A stretch of DNA of 64,000 nucleotides, from contig JAJHZJ010000496.1 of the NCBI GenBank assembly GCA_023548195.1, positions 8,952,644-9,016,643 on the forward strand. The letters run 5' to 3'. The notes under the pieces are model-generated. The model had not been told where the DNA came from. It saw only the letters and a program-made list of their open reading frames with translations, and ran no database searches. This document shows positions 31,290 to 42,169 of the stretch, piece after piece (position 1 is the stretch's first letter; every line of letters begins with the position of its first letter). Position numbers and translations under genes: made by a program. The stretch comes from Bettongia penicillata ogilbyi (lineage: Eukaryota; Chordata; Mammalia; Diprotodontia; Potoroidae).

Positions 31290-32160
31290 TTTCTAAGACT
31301 ACCCTTTATAGGAGACCAGGGACAGGTTGTGAAGGGCTTCTTTATATTTGACCCTGGATATTTTTTTGTATAGGGCTGATATGGTCACCGAAGCCTTGGG
31401 AAAATTTCTTTGACAGCTGAGTAAGGTATTAACCGGAGTAGGGAAAAACTTAAGGCAGGGAGACCAATTAAAAGATTTGAGGAATAGTGCAGGCAAAGAA
31501 GGATAAGATCCTGAACGAGGATGGTGACCATATCAGTAGAGAAAAAAGGGCACACATGGAAGATTCTGGTAGAAAAGATAAGACAACAGGTGCAATATAT
31601 GGGGTGAGGGAGAATTGGGAGTTGAGGATAACATTAAAGTTGTGAGCCCAAGTGGGAAGATGGTAATAACCCCAACAGCAATAGGAAAGTTAAGAAGGGA
31701 AGGTTTGGGAGGGAGAGATAATAAATTTTGTACTGAAAATGTATTTGAGATGCCTATGGCACATCTAGTTTGAGATATACAAAAGCCATCTGGTGATGGT
31801 GGGACTTCAGGAAAGAGATGAGGATTGGATATAAAGATAGTTCTAGGAATCATCTACATAGAGAAAAGAATTGGACTCATGGTTACCAATGAGATTACCA
31901 ACTGAAATAATTTAGAGCAGATTTCCCACCCCTAGTTTAGAGGAAAAGAAAAGTGATCACAGGACATAGTCTTGGAAGATACTCATACTTAGTAGGCTTG
32001 AAATGGATGGTAATCTGGCAAAGGAGACTGAGATCAGAGAACCAGGAAAGAGCAGTGTTGAGTGTTAGGAAAAACTAGAAAACAGAGACTATCCAAGAGG
32101 AAAGAGAGATCAACAATGTTAAATGCCATAGAAAAGTCAAGAAGGATATGGTCTAAGAGA
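31290..32160 (-). mobile_element. L2 LINE, reverse-transcriptase region to ORF end
   Basis: Read on the minus strand, the segment encodes remnants of the L2 reverse transcriptase. A Y-V-D-D catalytic-type motif lies at about 31849-31860. Downstream are the antisense landmarks 'gagatgcctatggcacatct' and 'gggagaccaattaaaagatt'. The longest remaining open part is 106 codons (31533-31853). Many stops and frame changes show it is a dead fossil. It covers roughly the second half of the RT through the C-terminal region and lacks the endonuclease. Confidence 0.8.
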
Positions 32161-32780
32161 AAGTAATACAAAGAGTAGTTCCCTTATAGGGAAAAATTTT
32201 GCCCAGAGGGAGACAATATGCCTTAGAAGACACTCTAGGCTTGATTGAGCTCTGCACCTCTGGAGGATCTTGACATGAATATAGGGTTAGTAGGCCAGGA
32301 GGGTTGCATTTTCCCTCTGAGTTCTTGGGTACCCTGAAGAGCTTGGGATACTGTTTTTCTCTACCGACATTGGCTTGAGCCCCCACTAGATGGGTTACCC
32401 ACATTGTTAGGAAGTTAATGACTAGCACTGGAGTTCCACTCAACCACTTAACAATAATTAGCTTTTATGAAAGGATATTTACTTCAAAGACATAGTCAGA
32501 ACAAACATGCAAACACATCTCCAGCACCTCCAGGGCATTCTTTCCCCTACACCACCTCAGTATCCCTGGGGTTGGGGGTGAAGTAGGCTTGAATTAATTT
32601 TGTTCCAGTGGTTCCCACTAAGTTCACATTGAAAGGCAGAATCTCGCCAGATTAATCCTTGCTTCAACTTTCAGTGGGTGCCAAATCCAAAGATGTCCCC
32701 AAAGGGTTCTCTTTAATGCATCTGTGCAGAGTTGACTATAACAGCTTGAGCTCTACAAGATTCCTATGACTTGCTCTCCC
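32161..32780. other. Unassigned DNA
   Basis: No repeat or exon signal. The 96-codon minus-strand frame at 32153-32443 has no recognisable motif. Confidence 0.35.
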
Positions 32781-32784
32781 AACT

Positions 32785-33365
32785 TTTCTTTTAAAAAATA
32801 TTTTATTGATTTCTTTATATCACAATAATTTTTTTAAAATGCTATTTTTAACCTTTTAAAAATATTGAGTTCCAAATTCTCTCCCTCTTTTCCCCACTGA
32901 GAAAGCAAAAAATATATCAGTTGTATATGTGAGATAAAGCAAAATGTATTTCCAATTTAGCCATGTTGCAAAAATAGATGAAGGGAGGAAATTATACTTC
33001 AATTTGGAGTCAGAGTCCATCAGTTCTTTCTGTGGAGGTAGATAGGATTTTTCATCATGAGTCCTTTGGAATTGTCTTGGATCACTGTATTAATCAGAGT
33101 AGCTGTGTCTTTCATAGTTGATCATCACTGCAATATTGCTGTTACTTTGGATATTGGTCTCCTGGTTCTGCTTACTTAACATTGCATCATAGATCTTCAC
33201 ATGTTTTTCTGAAAAGATCCCTTTCATCATTTCTTAAAGCACAATATTATTTCATCACAATCATATACCACAACTTCTTAATTCATTCCCTGAATGATGT
33301 GCATCTCCTCAATTTCCAATACTTTAACACCACAAAAAGAGCTGCTAGAAATATTTTTGTACACA
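32785..33365 (-). mobile_element. L1 LINE, 3' end (marsupial type)
   Basis: On the minus strand it ends with an A-rich tail. Forward-strand landmarks are 'catcatgagtcctttggaat', 'ctggttctgcttacttaaca', 'catatacc' with 'acaacttcttaattcattcc' and 'accacaaaaagagctgctag'. These are shared in order with the copy at 41355-41935. It is 5'-truncated and non-coding. Confidence 0.8.
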
Positions 33366-34900
33366 TAGATCCTTTTCCCTTTCCTTTGATATCTTTGTTT
33401 CCCAACCTTTCAAAACTCCTAAAGTCAGAGACTCCACTTGCTTCACTGAATGCCAATGAGTGAACTAGTCCTCAAGATCTTCTAGAAACTAATGAAGCCA
33501 AAAGAACATAACTGAAGCTGATAGGTATTTTTGAAGGCTTCTGGAGCTAATCAAAGATCATCCTCTTCATCAGGTAGTTAGACTCCTGAGAATGGGAACA
33601 GAACATCTCTGCATGCTCTATAGTCTGCCCTCTAAAGCACTTCTCTTGCAGGTCATCATGATTCTCCGGAAAGTAGCTCTGCAGTGTGCTACATTTAGAT
33701 GCCATTGGAGGCACTCTATGCCTTCAGTAGACCCCCATTACAATAGTCTGTCAGGGCTCAAAGAAGGACCTTGTCCATATTACTGCCCTAGGGGCATATC
33801 CCCATTTTCCCAGTTATATCTCTGACTTCACTTCTGGAGAAGCATCATTTCCCACAAGCAACTGGCACCAAAATTTAACATTCCCTCCTCAAGTGCATAA
33901 GTCACACTCCAATGCCTGGAATCTTTTTTTAAAGGATTTCCTCCTACTTTTGGCAAAGGATTTTAAAGATATGCTTACTGCTTGTTTTTTTTCTTTTCCT
34001 TTCTTATTTTTTCTAGAATGAGTGATAGTTGTACAAATGTTCTGCACTATGGTAGCAAGATCTGTATCAGCAAAATACTCCTGGTTCTGGCCCCTCCCAG
34101 GTCATATACGTGCTCACATCCATATTACTCAGACAGACTTGGTTTGAATATGAATATGTTTGAATATGAAATTATTAAGCCTGTGTCTTCATGACTCTAG
34201 GGCACTGTTCAGACCAGAACTGGCAAGACTCACCAAGTTGGGTAACTCTACCGTTGGTGGTGGCATTTTCAGCTCCTCTCTTTGTGATGTTGGCTCCTGC
34301 CAAAGTAGTGGGAGGCTGCATCAGCCAGTTGTGCTCTGACAAGACAGACCCATTAGGCAGTAATTGGAGCAGTTAACCAGAAGCCTGACTTGGGAGTTCT
34401 GCCATCCAGCATGATTCTGGCCTTTCCAAACACGTTCAGTCAGGACAGGCCTGTTCGAAAAGCAGAAAACCCATACGTAAATGTATGAAATGGCCATGCT
34501 TTTAGCTCTCACATGGAGAGGACATCTGGAAGCATCCAAATGGGCACCTAATTGCTTTAGGCTAAATCTGGCCTTGCAGACAGAAATGTACATAGGCAAG
34601 AGGACCTGAGTGACTCACCAGCTGATTTATGCTCAGGAGCTGTGAGACTGGACTCATGGCCCTGAAGAGAGGTTTTGCTTTCCCCTAATTAACTGGCTTC
34701 ATAGGAAATAGATGTTTGGCTGCTGGAAGGCAAAGAGCTGGGCTCCAGACCTGCATGAGGACTGGATGCAAGCCACTTTTGCCTTGTGAGTAGGACATAG
34801 AAACCACATTCAGTTAAGCAATGGAATAGTTGATATTCACCCACAGGCTTTGGCAGACACAGTCAGAAGAGTAGGAAGGCACAGTGTAAAGCATGTGTTT
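33366..34900. other. Unassigned single-copy-like DNA (about 1.5 kb)
   Basis: The longest repeat-poor stretch in the window. I found no open frame with family resemblance; the 92-codon minus frame at 34321-34599 is unremarkable. It is a reasonable place to look for conserved non-coding sequence. Confidence 0.4.
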
Positions 34901-34904
34901 AACA

Positions 34905-35100
34905 ATAACAGCTGAGACGGATGACAGGGTGCTTTAAAGATTTTATACAGACCATCCTGTCTGAGTGTTATAACAACCTTCCAGGTTAGTATCCCATTTT
35001 ACAGATGAGGAAACAAAGGTAGATAGTCCAACATCACATAGTCAGATATCAGAGGCACATCTTGTCTCCAACTATAGCATGCTACCCCAGTTTCCTATGT
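34905..35100 (-). mobile_element. MIR/MAR-type SINE
   Basis: 'acagggtgctttaaagattt', 'tatcccattttacagatgag' and 'catcacatagtcagatatca' are in antisense order. Confidence 0.7.
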
Positions 35101-35845
35101 TGCTGTAATAGCAAGGACCCTGGTATACAAAGGAGGGCCTGCTGTACAGGTTATTAGATGTGTTTTTCTAAAAGGAAAGCAACTTTTGAGGGGGTCAACA
35201 ATCACTTTAATCAAGCACATATATCATTCATTTAGTTCAGGGGAAAAAGCACTCTGAACTTCAGAGAAAATACAGAGAAATAAAGACGAACATACAGGGC
35301 TTCCAACTCTCTGACTATAAGTAATACATCATAGATCAACAGACAGATCCAACTGTCTGACTATACATATATAGTTACCAGATAGAGAAGCACCAACATC
35401 TGAGCTTTCACAGCCAAGGGGCTCGTTAGTGGTTACCCAGAGTTTCATCTGGTCAAACAAATACTTCTAATGAATAAGCCCCAAAACAAAACCTTACCTC
35501 AGAGTGTATATAGACTTTTTGAAACCAGAAGGCATTACAACCCTTGAGAATCAGTGCTTCACTAGAAATGAACAAAAGGTATGAGCCTTCCTACAAAACA
35601 AATCTTCCATAATCAAACTTCCCTTAATGGGAAGGTGCATTAATGGGTGGGGAAGATCTTTAATTCTCATTAATATTACAGTTACCTCCTTTGTCTAGAT
35701 GTAAACATGTCCTTTGGAAAACCATTTACTATCTAGAGATACAGGAGAAATAGTTGTTAGCTAGTCTAAGTCACCCACAACTTCTTCTGTCTTCATTTTG
35801 TCACTCAACAACAATATCAACTTAGCCTTACTGTGTAGTGGAAAA
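35101..35845. other. Unassigned single-copy-like DNA
   Basis: Nothing recognised up to the left duplication of the HAL1. Confidence 0.35.
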
Positions 35846-35846
35846 C

Positions 35847-35856
35847 AATATTATTG
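35847..35856. repeat. Target-site duplication of minus-strand HAL1 (AATATTATTG)
   Basis: AATATTATTG here is matched exactly at 38707-38716. Confidence 0.85.
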
Positions 35857-38706
35857 GGGTTTTTTTTGCCTCTTTAAAAATCTTATTTCTTTATTTTTAG
35901 TTTTCAACATTCATTTCCACAAGATTTTGAGTTACAAATTTTCTGCCCATCTTTCACCTCCCCCCACCCCAAGACACCATGCATTCTGATTACCACTTCC
36001 ACCAATCTGCCCTGCCTTCTATCACACCCCTCCTTTCCTTATCCCCATCTTCTCTCTTTTCTTTTAGGGCAAGATACATTTCTATACCCCATTACCTTGT
36101 ATTTTTTATTTTCCAGCTGCATACAAAAACAAGTCTCAACATTCATTCCTAAAACTTTGAGTTCTCTCTTCCTCCCCACCCACCCCCACTAAAAAGGTAA
36201 GCAATTCAATACAGGCTATATATGTGTAGTTATGCAAAACACTTCCATAATAGTCATGTTGTGAAAGACTAACTATATTTCCCTCCATCCTATCCTGCCC
36301 CCATTTACTCTATTCTCTCTTTTGACCTTGTTCCTCCCCCAAAGTGTTTACTTTTAATTACTTTCTCATCCCATTTGCCCTCCATTCTATCATCAACCCC
36401 ACATACCACTTATCCCCTTCTCTCCTACTTTCCTATAGTGTAAGATAGATTTTCATACCAAATTGAATATACATGTTATTCCCTTCTTAAGCCAAATATG
36501 ATGTGAGTAAGCTTCACCTTTTCCCTCTGACCTCTTCCCTTTTCCCCTCCATTGGAAAAAGTTTTTCTTGCTTCTTTTATGGGAGATAATTTGCCCCATT
36601 CCATTTCTCCCTTTCTCCTTCCAATATATTCCTCTCTCATCCGTTAATTTTGTTTTTTTTTTTAGATATCCCTTCCTATTCAACTCACCCTGTGTGCCTC
36701 TTGTTTATATGAATAATCCCTCCATCTACCCAAATACTGAGAAAAGTCTCAAGAGTCACAAATGTTATCTTTCCATGTAGGAATGTAAACAGTTCAACTT
36801 TAGTAAGTCCCTTATGATTTCTCTTTCCTGTTTACCTTTTTCATGCTTCTCTTGATTCTTGTGTTTGAAAGTCAAATTTTCTATTCAGTTCTGGTGTTTT
36901 CATAAAGAATACTTGAAAGTTCTCTATTTCATTGAAAGACCATTTTTTCCCTTGAAGTATTATACTCAGTTTTGCTGTGTAGGTGATTCTTGATTTTAAT
37001 CCTAATTCCTTTGACTTCTGGAATATCATATTCCAAGCCCTTCAGTCCTTTAATTCAAATGATGCTAGATCTTGTGTTATCCTGATTGTATTTCCACAAT
37101 ACTCAAATTGTTTCTCTTTGGCTGCATGTAATATTTTCTCCTTGACCTGGGACCTCTGGAATTTAGATAAAATATTCCTGGGAGCTTTTCTTTTCAGATC
37201 TCTTTCAGGAGGTAGTTGGTGAATTCTTTCAATATTTATTTTGCCCTCTGGTTCTAGAATATCAGGGCAGTCTTCCTTGATAATTTCCTGAAAGATGATG
37301 TCTAGGCTCTTTTTTGGATCATGGCTTTCAGGTAGTCTCATAAATCTTAAATTGTGTCTCCTGGATCTATTTTTTTCAGGTCAGTTGTTTTTCCCATGAG
37401 ATATTTTACATTGTCTTCTATTTTTTCTTTCTTTTGGTTTTGTTTTGTAATTTCTTGGTTTCTCATGAAGTCATTAGCTTCCATCTGCTGCATTCTAATT
37501 TTTAAAGAACTATCTTATTCAGTGAGCTTTTGAACTTCCTTTTCCATTTGACTAATTCTGTTTTTAGAAGCATTCTTCTCCACATTGGCTTTCTAGACCT
37601 CTTTTGCCATTTGGGTTAGTCTATTTTTAAAGGTGTTATTTTCTTTAGCATTTTTTTTTTGGGGGGTGTCTCCTTTAGCAAGCTGTTGACTCACTTTTCA
37701 TGATTTTCTTTCATCACTCCCATTTCTCTTTCCAATCTTTTCTCCACCTCTCTGACTTGATTTTCAAAATCCTTTTTGAGCTCTTCTATGACTTGAGACC
37801 ATTTCATATATTGATTTGGAGGTTTGGGATGCAGAAGCCTTGACCTTTATGTCTTCCTCTGTTGGTATGCATTGTTCTCTCTTACCTGAAAGGATGGAGG
37901 AAAATACCTATTCACCAAGAAAGTAACCTTCTGTAGTCTTATTTTTTCCCCTTTTTTGGGCATTTTCCCAGCCTGTTACTTGACTTTTGAGTCCTTTGTT
38001 AGGTGGAGGTTATACTCTAGGGACCTGTTCTCAATTCCTCCAAGGTGACACAATCAAAGGAGAAGAGTTTACTCCTCTTGTGGCCTGCACTCTGATCTGG
38101 GAGAAACCACAAGCTTTTCTGCCCAGGATCTGGGATTAGAATTCTCTCTCCAGAGCCTCCATCAGCCCTACTAGTCCAGTGCTCCTCTTCACCCCAGGAA
38201 CACCACTCAGAGCTGAGATACAGATCAACCACTTGATTTTCCCAGGGGCTTTAGGCTGAGGGCTCCTAAGATGGGCACTGCTGCCTCAGCAACCGCCTCC
38301 GCCCTGGGGTCAGGGCAGACTGCATTCCCTTCTCACCCAAGTGAAAGAGCTTTCTCACTGACCTTTGAAGCTGTGTTTGGTGTTTGTGGGTTGAGGAATC
38401 TGGAAACCACACCTGTTGCTTGGGGTTCCACATCCTGAAACCCGCTCTAGTCCTGATCCTGCCACTGCCATGTGGCCAAGGCAAGGCCACACTCTGCTTG
38501 GAGCCCAGTGTGATAGACCCTTCCTGTTGGCCTTCCAGGCTGTCTTGGGATGGAAATCTCTTTCACCCTGTTGTTTTGCAGCTTCTGCTACTCTAAAATT
38601 TGTTTAGAATAATTTTTTACAGGTATTTTATGGGCTTTGAGAGGAGAGCTAGAGTATGTCCATCTTTCTACTCTTCCATCTTGACTCCTCCCCTCCCCCT
38701 GAGAAG
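35857..38706 (-). mobile_element. HAL1 (half-LINE-1), near complete, 2.85 kb
   Basis: On the minus strand the element begins near 38706 with a GC-rich 5' UTR of about 0.74 kb ('ggaggagtcaagatggaaga'). It continues into an L1-like ORF1 (37963 to 36841), then about 1 kb of A/G-rich 3' sequence, and ends in a short A-rich tail near 35860. There is no ORF2: no endonuclease or reverse transcriptase sequence appears between ORF1 and the tail. That structure is the definition of HAL1, an L1 derivative that keeps only ORF1 and depends on L1 enzymes in trans. Exact 10-bp duplications flank it. It is the best-preserved mobile element in the window, yet ORF1 is interrupted. Confidence 0.88.
36841..37963 (-). 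pseudogene. HAL1 ORF1 (L1 ORF1p-like RNA-binding protein), broken
   Basis: The frame starts at ATG 37963-37961 (M-P-K-K, basic N-terminus). It passes through a lysine/glutamate-rich coiled-coil stretch to about 37400, then an RRM-like block (open at 37341-37042, 'MRLPESHD...'). A C-terminal domain follows, in which residues such as 'ITYTAKLSIILQGK' (36841-37029) correspond to the I-x-Y-P-A-K-L-S motif known in L1 ORF1 proteins. The stop codon is at 36843-36841. Visible lesions are a TGA between the RRM part and the C-terminal part (about 37041), which could be a decayed CGA codon, a run of seven A near 37371 that shifts frame, and several stops in the coiled coil. In live L1s this protein trimerises and binds the element RNA. 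This copy is inactive. Confidence 0.8.
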
Positions 38707-38716
38707 AATATTATTG
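38707..38716. repeat. Second target-site duplication of minus-strand HAL1
   Basis: Exact match to 35847-35856. Confidence 0.85.
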
Positions 38717-38754
38717 ACAAAAATTTTGTATCAGGAAAAATCATACTAACTCAT

Positions 38755-38950
38755 CTCTGAAAATGCTTTGCACACATTATCTCATATGAACCTTGTGAAG
38801 GAGACTACTGATATTATTCTGCACCAAAGGTGGATGAAGAAATTGAGGATCAGCTTAGTTGCATGGCTAATGAAGAGACAGGGGAGGGATTTGAATCCAG
38901 CTCCTTTGACTTCAAATTCATTATCCTACCAGGCCATGATTATAAGTAGT
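38755..38950 (-). mobile_element. MAR/MIR-type SINE
   Basis: 'aaatgctttgcacacattat', 'ggatgaagaaattgaggatc' and 'gatttgaatccagctccttt' are in antisense order. It directly follows the HAL1 insertion site. Confidence 0.7.
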
Positions 38951-39049
38951 ACTTGAAGCTTCTCAGCCCTTTGGATTCAATGTTTATTAAGCATTTATTA
39001 TGTGTCAGGTAACCCTACTAATGTTAGGCCTATGAGAAGCAGCATATAT

Positions 39050-39145
39050 AAGATGCATAGGGTGCTGGTTTTTTGAGTCAAGAAGGATGGGTTTAAATCT
39101 TTGCTGAGCTACTTACTAGCTACATGGCTCACTTAATCTTTCTTC
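39050..39145 (+). mobile_element. SINE 5' half
   Basis: 'ggtgctggttttttgagtca' and 'ggtttaaatctttgctgagc' with 'tacttactagctacatggct' form a sense SINE head, cut off by the SINE at 39147. Confidence 0.6.
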
Positions 39146-39146
39146 T

Positions 39147-39401
39147 TTGTTGTTCAGTCATTTTCAGTCACATTTGATTCTTTGTGACCCCATTTAGGGT
39201 TTTCTTGGGAAAGATACTGGAGTGGTTTGCCATTTCCTTCTATAAGTCATTTACAGATGAGGAAACCAAGGCAAACAGGGCTAAGTGACTTGCCCAGGGT
39301 CACACAGCTAGTAAATGCCTGAGGCTGGATTTGAACATAGGGAGATGAGTCTTCCTGACTCTAGGTCTGGCCCTCTATTCACTGTACCACCTAGCTGCCC
39401 T
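39147..39401 (-). mobile_element. CORE-SINE with BovB/RTE-like tail, full length
   Basis: The tail is at the left on the forward strand ('tgttgttcagtcattttcag', 'ctttgtgaccccatttaggg', 'actggagtggtttgccattt'). The core and the head complement 'ccctctattcactgtaccac' with 'ctagctgccc' lie at the right. It is the same family as 16608-16848, better preserved at the tRNA-like end, and sits inside the older SINE at 39050. Confidence 0.9.
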
Positions 39402-39544
39402 GTAGCTAGCCCGCCCATTTTTAGCCTCAGTTTGAAACAAGTGTAAAAAAAAACAAAACAAATTGTTATGAGGATTAAACAAGGATGAAAATACTTCACA
39501 AATTTTAGTTTGTAATAAAGATTATGGTGTTAATATTTATGAAG

Positions 39545-39715
39545 ACAGAATGAAACAATCCCTGGTCTCAAGGAGCTTATTTTCAGTCCATCTGTCAGCC
39601 AGGAAGCATTTGATAAGTAGTTACTATGTGCTGAACACTGTGCCCCAGGCTAGCAATACACACAAAAGCAAAAACCCTGCCTGCCTGCAAGGACCTTACA
39701 TTCTAAAAAATTCTG
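39545..39715 (-). mobile_element. L2 3' end
   Basis: 'tagttactatgtgctgaaca', 'ctgtgccccaggctagcaat' and 'aaggaccttacattctaaaa' are antisense L2 landmarks. Confidence 0.7.
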
Positions 39716-40310
39716 TCATATTCTACCTATCCTTTCTACCGGAGGGGTACAATGTGTACACAGATACGAATATACAAAATAATTCCAAGGAATAGATGGT
39801 CTTTGTTGTGACCCCTAAGATCGCCTTGGCTCACTCGTCCTCCGTCACTCTAATTCTTCTTTAATAATGTCACTTCCTGTGCTTGGCTGGTGTCTCTTGG
39901 GCCCCTCAAATTGTTTACCCTGTTTTTTCCTCCAGTTTTCATCTTTGCCCTAAATAAAACAGAATATTTCATTCTTTCACTGATTTTCTCAGCATCGCTA
40001 TTTTTCATGCTTACTATACGATTTCCCCACTGACTTGGGGAAAATTGTATCAATGCTTTTGTCAGACTGAGTTTAATCATGTTTAGGCCAAAGATACATT
40101 TCCATTAAAATGTTGAAGGATGACTTTATCTATTTGCCAGATAAGGCAAAGGACCCAAAAGGGGGAAAAAAGGGTAGGAGCTCTCTGAAGTAATTACTAC
40201 TTAAAAGTGACATCTGAAATATTTGACAGCTCTTTTTAAGAGAGAACTATGCATCCAGAGCCCATGCCTTGACCATATAGAGCTTAAGGAAAGGTGGCAT
40301 TCTTGGCCTT
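39716..40310. other. Unassigned DNA
   Basis: No named element or exon was recognised. Confidence 0.35.
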
Positions 40311-40319
40311 TGGTATCAT

Positions 40320-40670
40320 CTTTACACACAAAACAGTCTGATGTAATGGACAGAATGCAAGATAGAGGAAGACATGGGTTCAAATCTCCCTTCAGATACT
40401 TCCCAGGTGTGTCACCCTGGTTTTATCCTTATGGTGCCTCATCTTCTTGATCTGTAAAATGGGTACGACAATATTGCCAGAGGGAGCTTCCAAGCTGAGG
40501 CCAGATGGTCGCTCCACAGAGAGTGGTCATAACAGGAATTCTCATTTAGGTACAGGTTGGAGTAGATGTCTACAGACGTCCTTTCCAACTGAAATCCTGG
40601 GATTCTGTACCATTTGCTTCCCAGGGCTCTTGTGAGTTTCCAGTGAGATAATATATGCATGCTCTTTCCA
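40320..40670 (+). mobile_element. MIR-type SINE, interrupted by a second SINE tail
   Basis: A sense SINE head and core (40320-40475) is separated from its end ('gcttcccagggctcttgtga' and 'gagataatatatgcatgctc', 40616-40670). The roughly 130-bp insert ends 'acgtcctttccaactgaaat', itself a THER-type tail. Confidence 0.55.
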
Positions 40671-40749
40671 AAGTATAAATTGCTATGGCAGTTTCCTCCT
40701 CTGCATTCCAAATAGTTCCCTCCTACCTCCTAGCAGGCATGAGGGGGAA

Positions 40750-40772
40750 GGGAGCATTTTTAAAATGCTCCC
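40750..40772. repeat. Short perfect palindrome (11-bp arms)
   Basis: GGGAGCATTTT and its exact complement are separated by one T. Confidence 0.85.
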
Positions 40773-41079
40773 AATTGTGCAACTGGGGAATCAGAATGGG
40801 TTTTTACATGTATTTTAAATATCTCTCCCAGTCTTACACTCAACGGCCTCTGCCTCTGGCTAGGGTCACACCCTTGACTCAGCCTTAAAGTCAGCCTCGC
40901 AGTCATCCTCAGTAGACTAACTCATACTTGTATGAGGATTTGAAGTTTGCGAATCACTTTCCTCCCAACAACCCTGTAAGGGCCAACATTATACCTTCCT
41001 CCCCATTTTCCAGTCCTGTCAGATAGGCGCTCTTTGTTTCCCAAACAGCATGCTCCATTTCTAGCCTGATGAATAAACA

Positions 41080-41345
41080 CATACAGCCTTATTCCCAGAA
41101 TCTCTTCCCTGATGAAATTGTTTTAGAATCCCTAATTTCCTCTAATCACAGGGTGTCACTGAGGTGAGACCTTTCCTGATTTCCCCAGCATTGCAAAATG
41201 GCCTTGGATTCATCCCTCCCTTATGTATTTGTACTCACCTTGTGGTTCCCTCAACTTAGAATATAATACCCCTGAGGGTAGTGACTGTTGCCATTTTTGT
41301 CTTTGTAGTCCTAGCAAAAAACACAGTGCTTTAAGAAATGTTTCT
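41080..41345 (+). mobile_element. L2 LINE 3' portion
   Basis: 'tgtatttgtactcaccttgt', 'tgagggtagtgactgttgcc' and 'aaaacacagtgctttaagaa' are ordered L2 landmarks. Confidence 0.7.
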
Positions 41346-41354
41346 TGAATTGGA

Positions 41355-41935
41355 TTTAAATTTTTTTTCAAATTTATTTATTTATTTGTTTTCAATTTTC
41401 AACAATTATTTCCATAAGTTTTAAATTTTCTCCCCCTTTCTCCCCACTCCCTCCCCAAGACAGCAAGCAATCCTATATGGGTTCTACACATATATTCTTA
41501 TTAAACACATTTTCATATTATTCATGTTGCATAGCAGAATTAAAATGAATGGGAGAAGAGAAAATAGTCTATTTCATTCTGCATTCCTACTCTGTAGTCT
41601 TTCTCTGAATGTGGCTGCATTTTGCATTATGAGTCCTTTGGAAATGTTTTAGGTAAGGACTAAGTCTATCAAAAACAGTCCTCACACACTGTGGCTATCA
41701 CTGTGTGTAATGTTCTCCTTGTTCTGCTCACTTCACTCAGCATCTGTTCATATAAGTTTTTCAGGTTTTTCTGAAGTCCTCCTGTTTATCATTTCTCATA
41801 GCACAGTAGTATTCCATTACATTCATGTGGCATGACTTGCTCAGCCATTCCCCAATCGATGGGCATCTCCTTGATTTCCAGTTCTTGGCCACCACAAAAA
41901 GAGCTGCTATAAATATTTTTGTTCATGTGGATCCT
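41355..41935 (-). mobile_element. L1 LINE, 3' end (marsupial type)
   Basis: It starts at the A-rich 3' terminus (forward 'aaattttttttcaaatttat') and runs through 'ttgcattatgagtcctttgg', 'gttctgctcacttcactcag' and 'ccattccccaatcgatgggc' to 'gagctgctataaatattttt'. This is the least diverged L1 3' fragment here, and it is homologous to the 3' UTR of old placental L1M elements. It is 5'-truncated and lacks coding sequence. Confidence 0.88.
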
Positions 41936-41969
41936 TAAACTAAGGCTTGGCAGTTTTTAATAACTTACC

Positions 41970-42165
41970 CATTACCATAAGACCATAGATCTAGGACTGA
42001 ATGGGATCTTTGAGGCCTCCCGGCCTAATTCCCTCATTTTGCCCATGAGAAACATGGTACCCACCAGGGTAAAGGAATCACATAGCAAGTGTCAGAGACT
42101 GAATTCAAATCCATGGCTTCTGATTTTAATTTTAGCACTCTCACCACTACATTGTGATGCCCTTT
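41970..42165 (-). mobile_element. MIR/THER-type SINE
   Basis: 'aagaccatagatctaggact', 'gggatctttgaggcctcccg' and 'gaattcaaatccatggcttc' are in antisense order. Confidence 0.7.
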
Positions 42166-42169
42166 ATCA

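Noticed and set aside
38266..38607. GC-rich segment with several CpGs, possible CpG island or first exon
   Set aside because: It is the HAL1 5' UTR. The CpG count is low and the segment is shorter than a typical island.
35857..38706. Endogenous retrovirus as an alternative for this element
   Set aside because: There are no LTRs, primer-binding site, gag zinc knuckle, protease or polymerase. ORF1 has the L1 ORF1p layout and the ends have a 10-bp TSD and A-rich tail.
40750..40772. Perfect 23-bp palindrome as a regulatory hairpin or terminator
   Set aside because: Short palindromes of this size are expected by chance in 64 kb, and a hairpin terminator has no meaning in this nuclear context.
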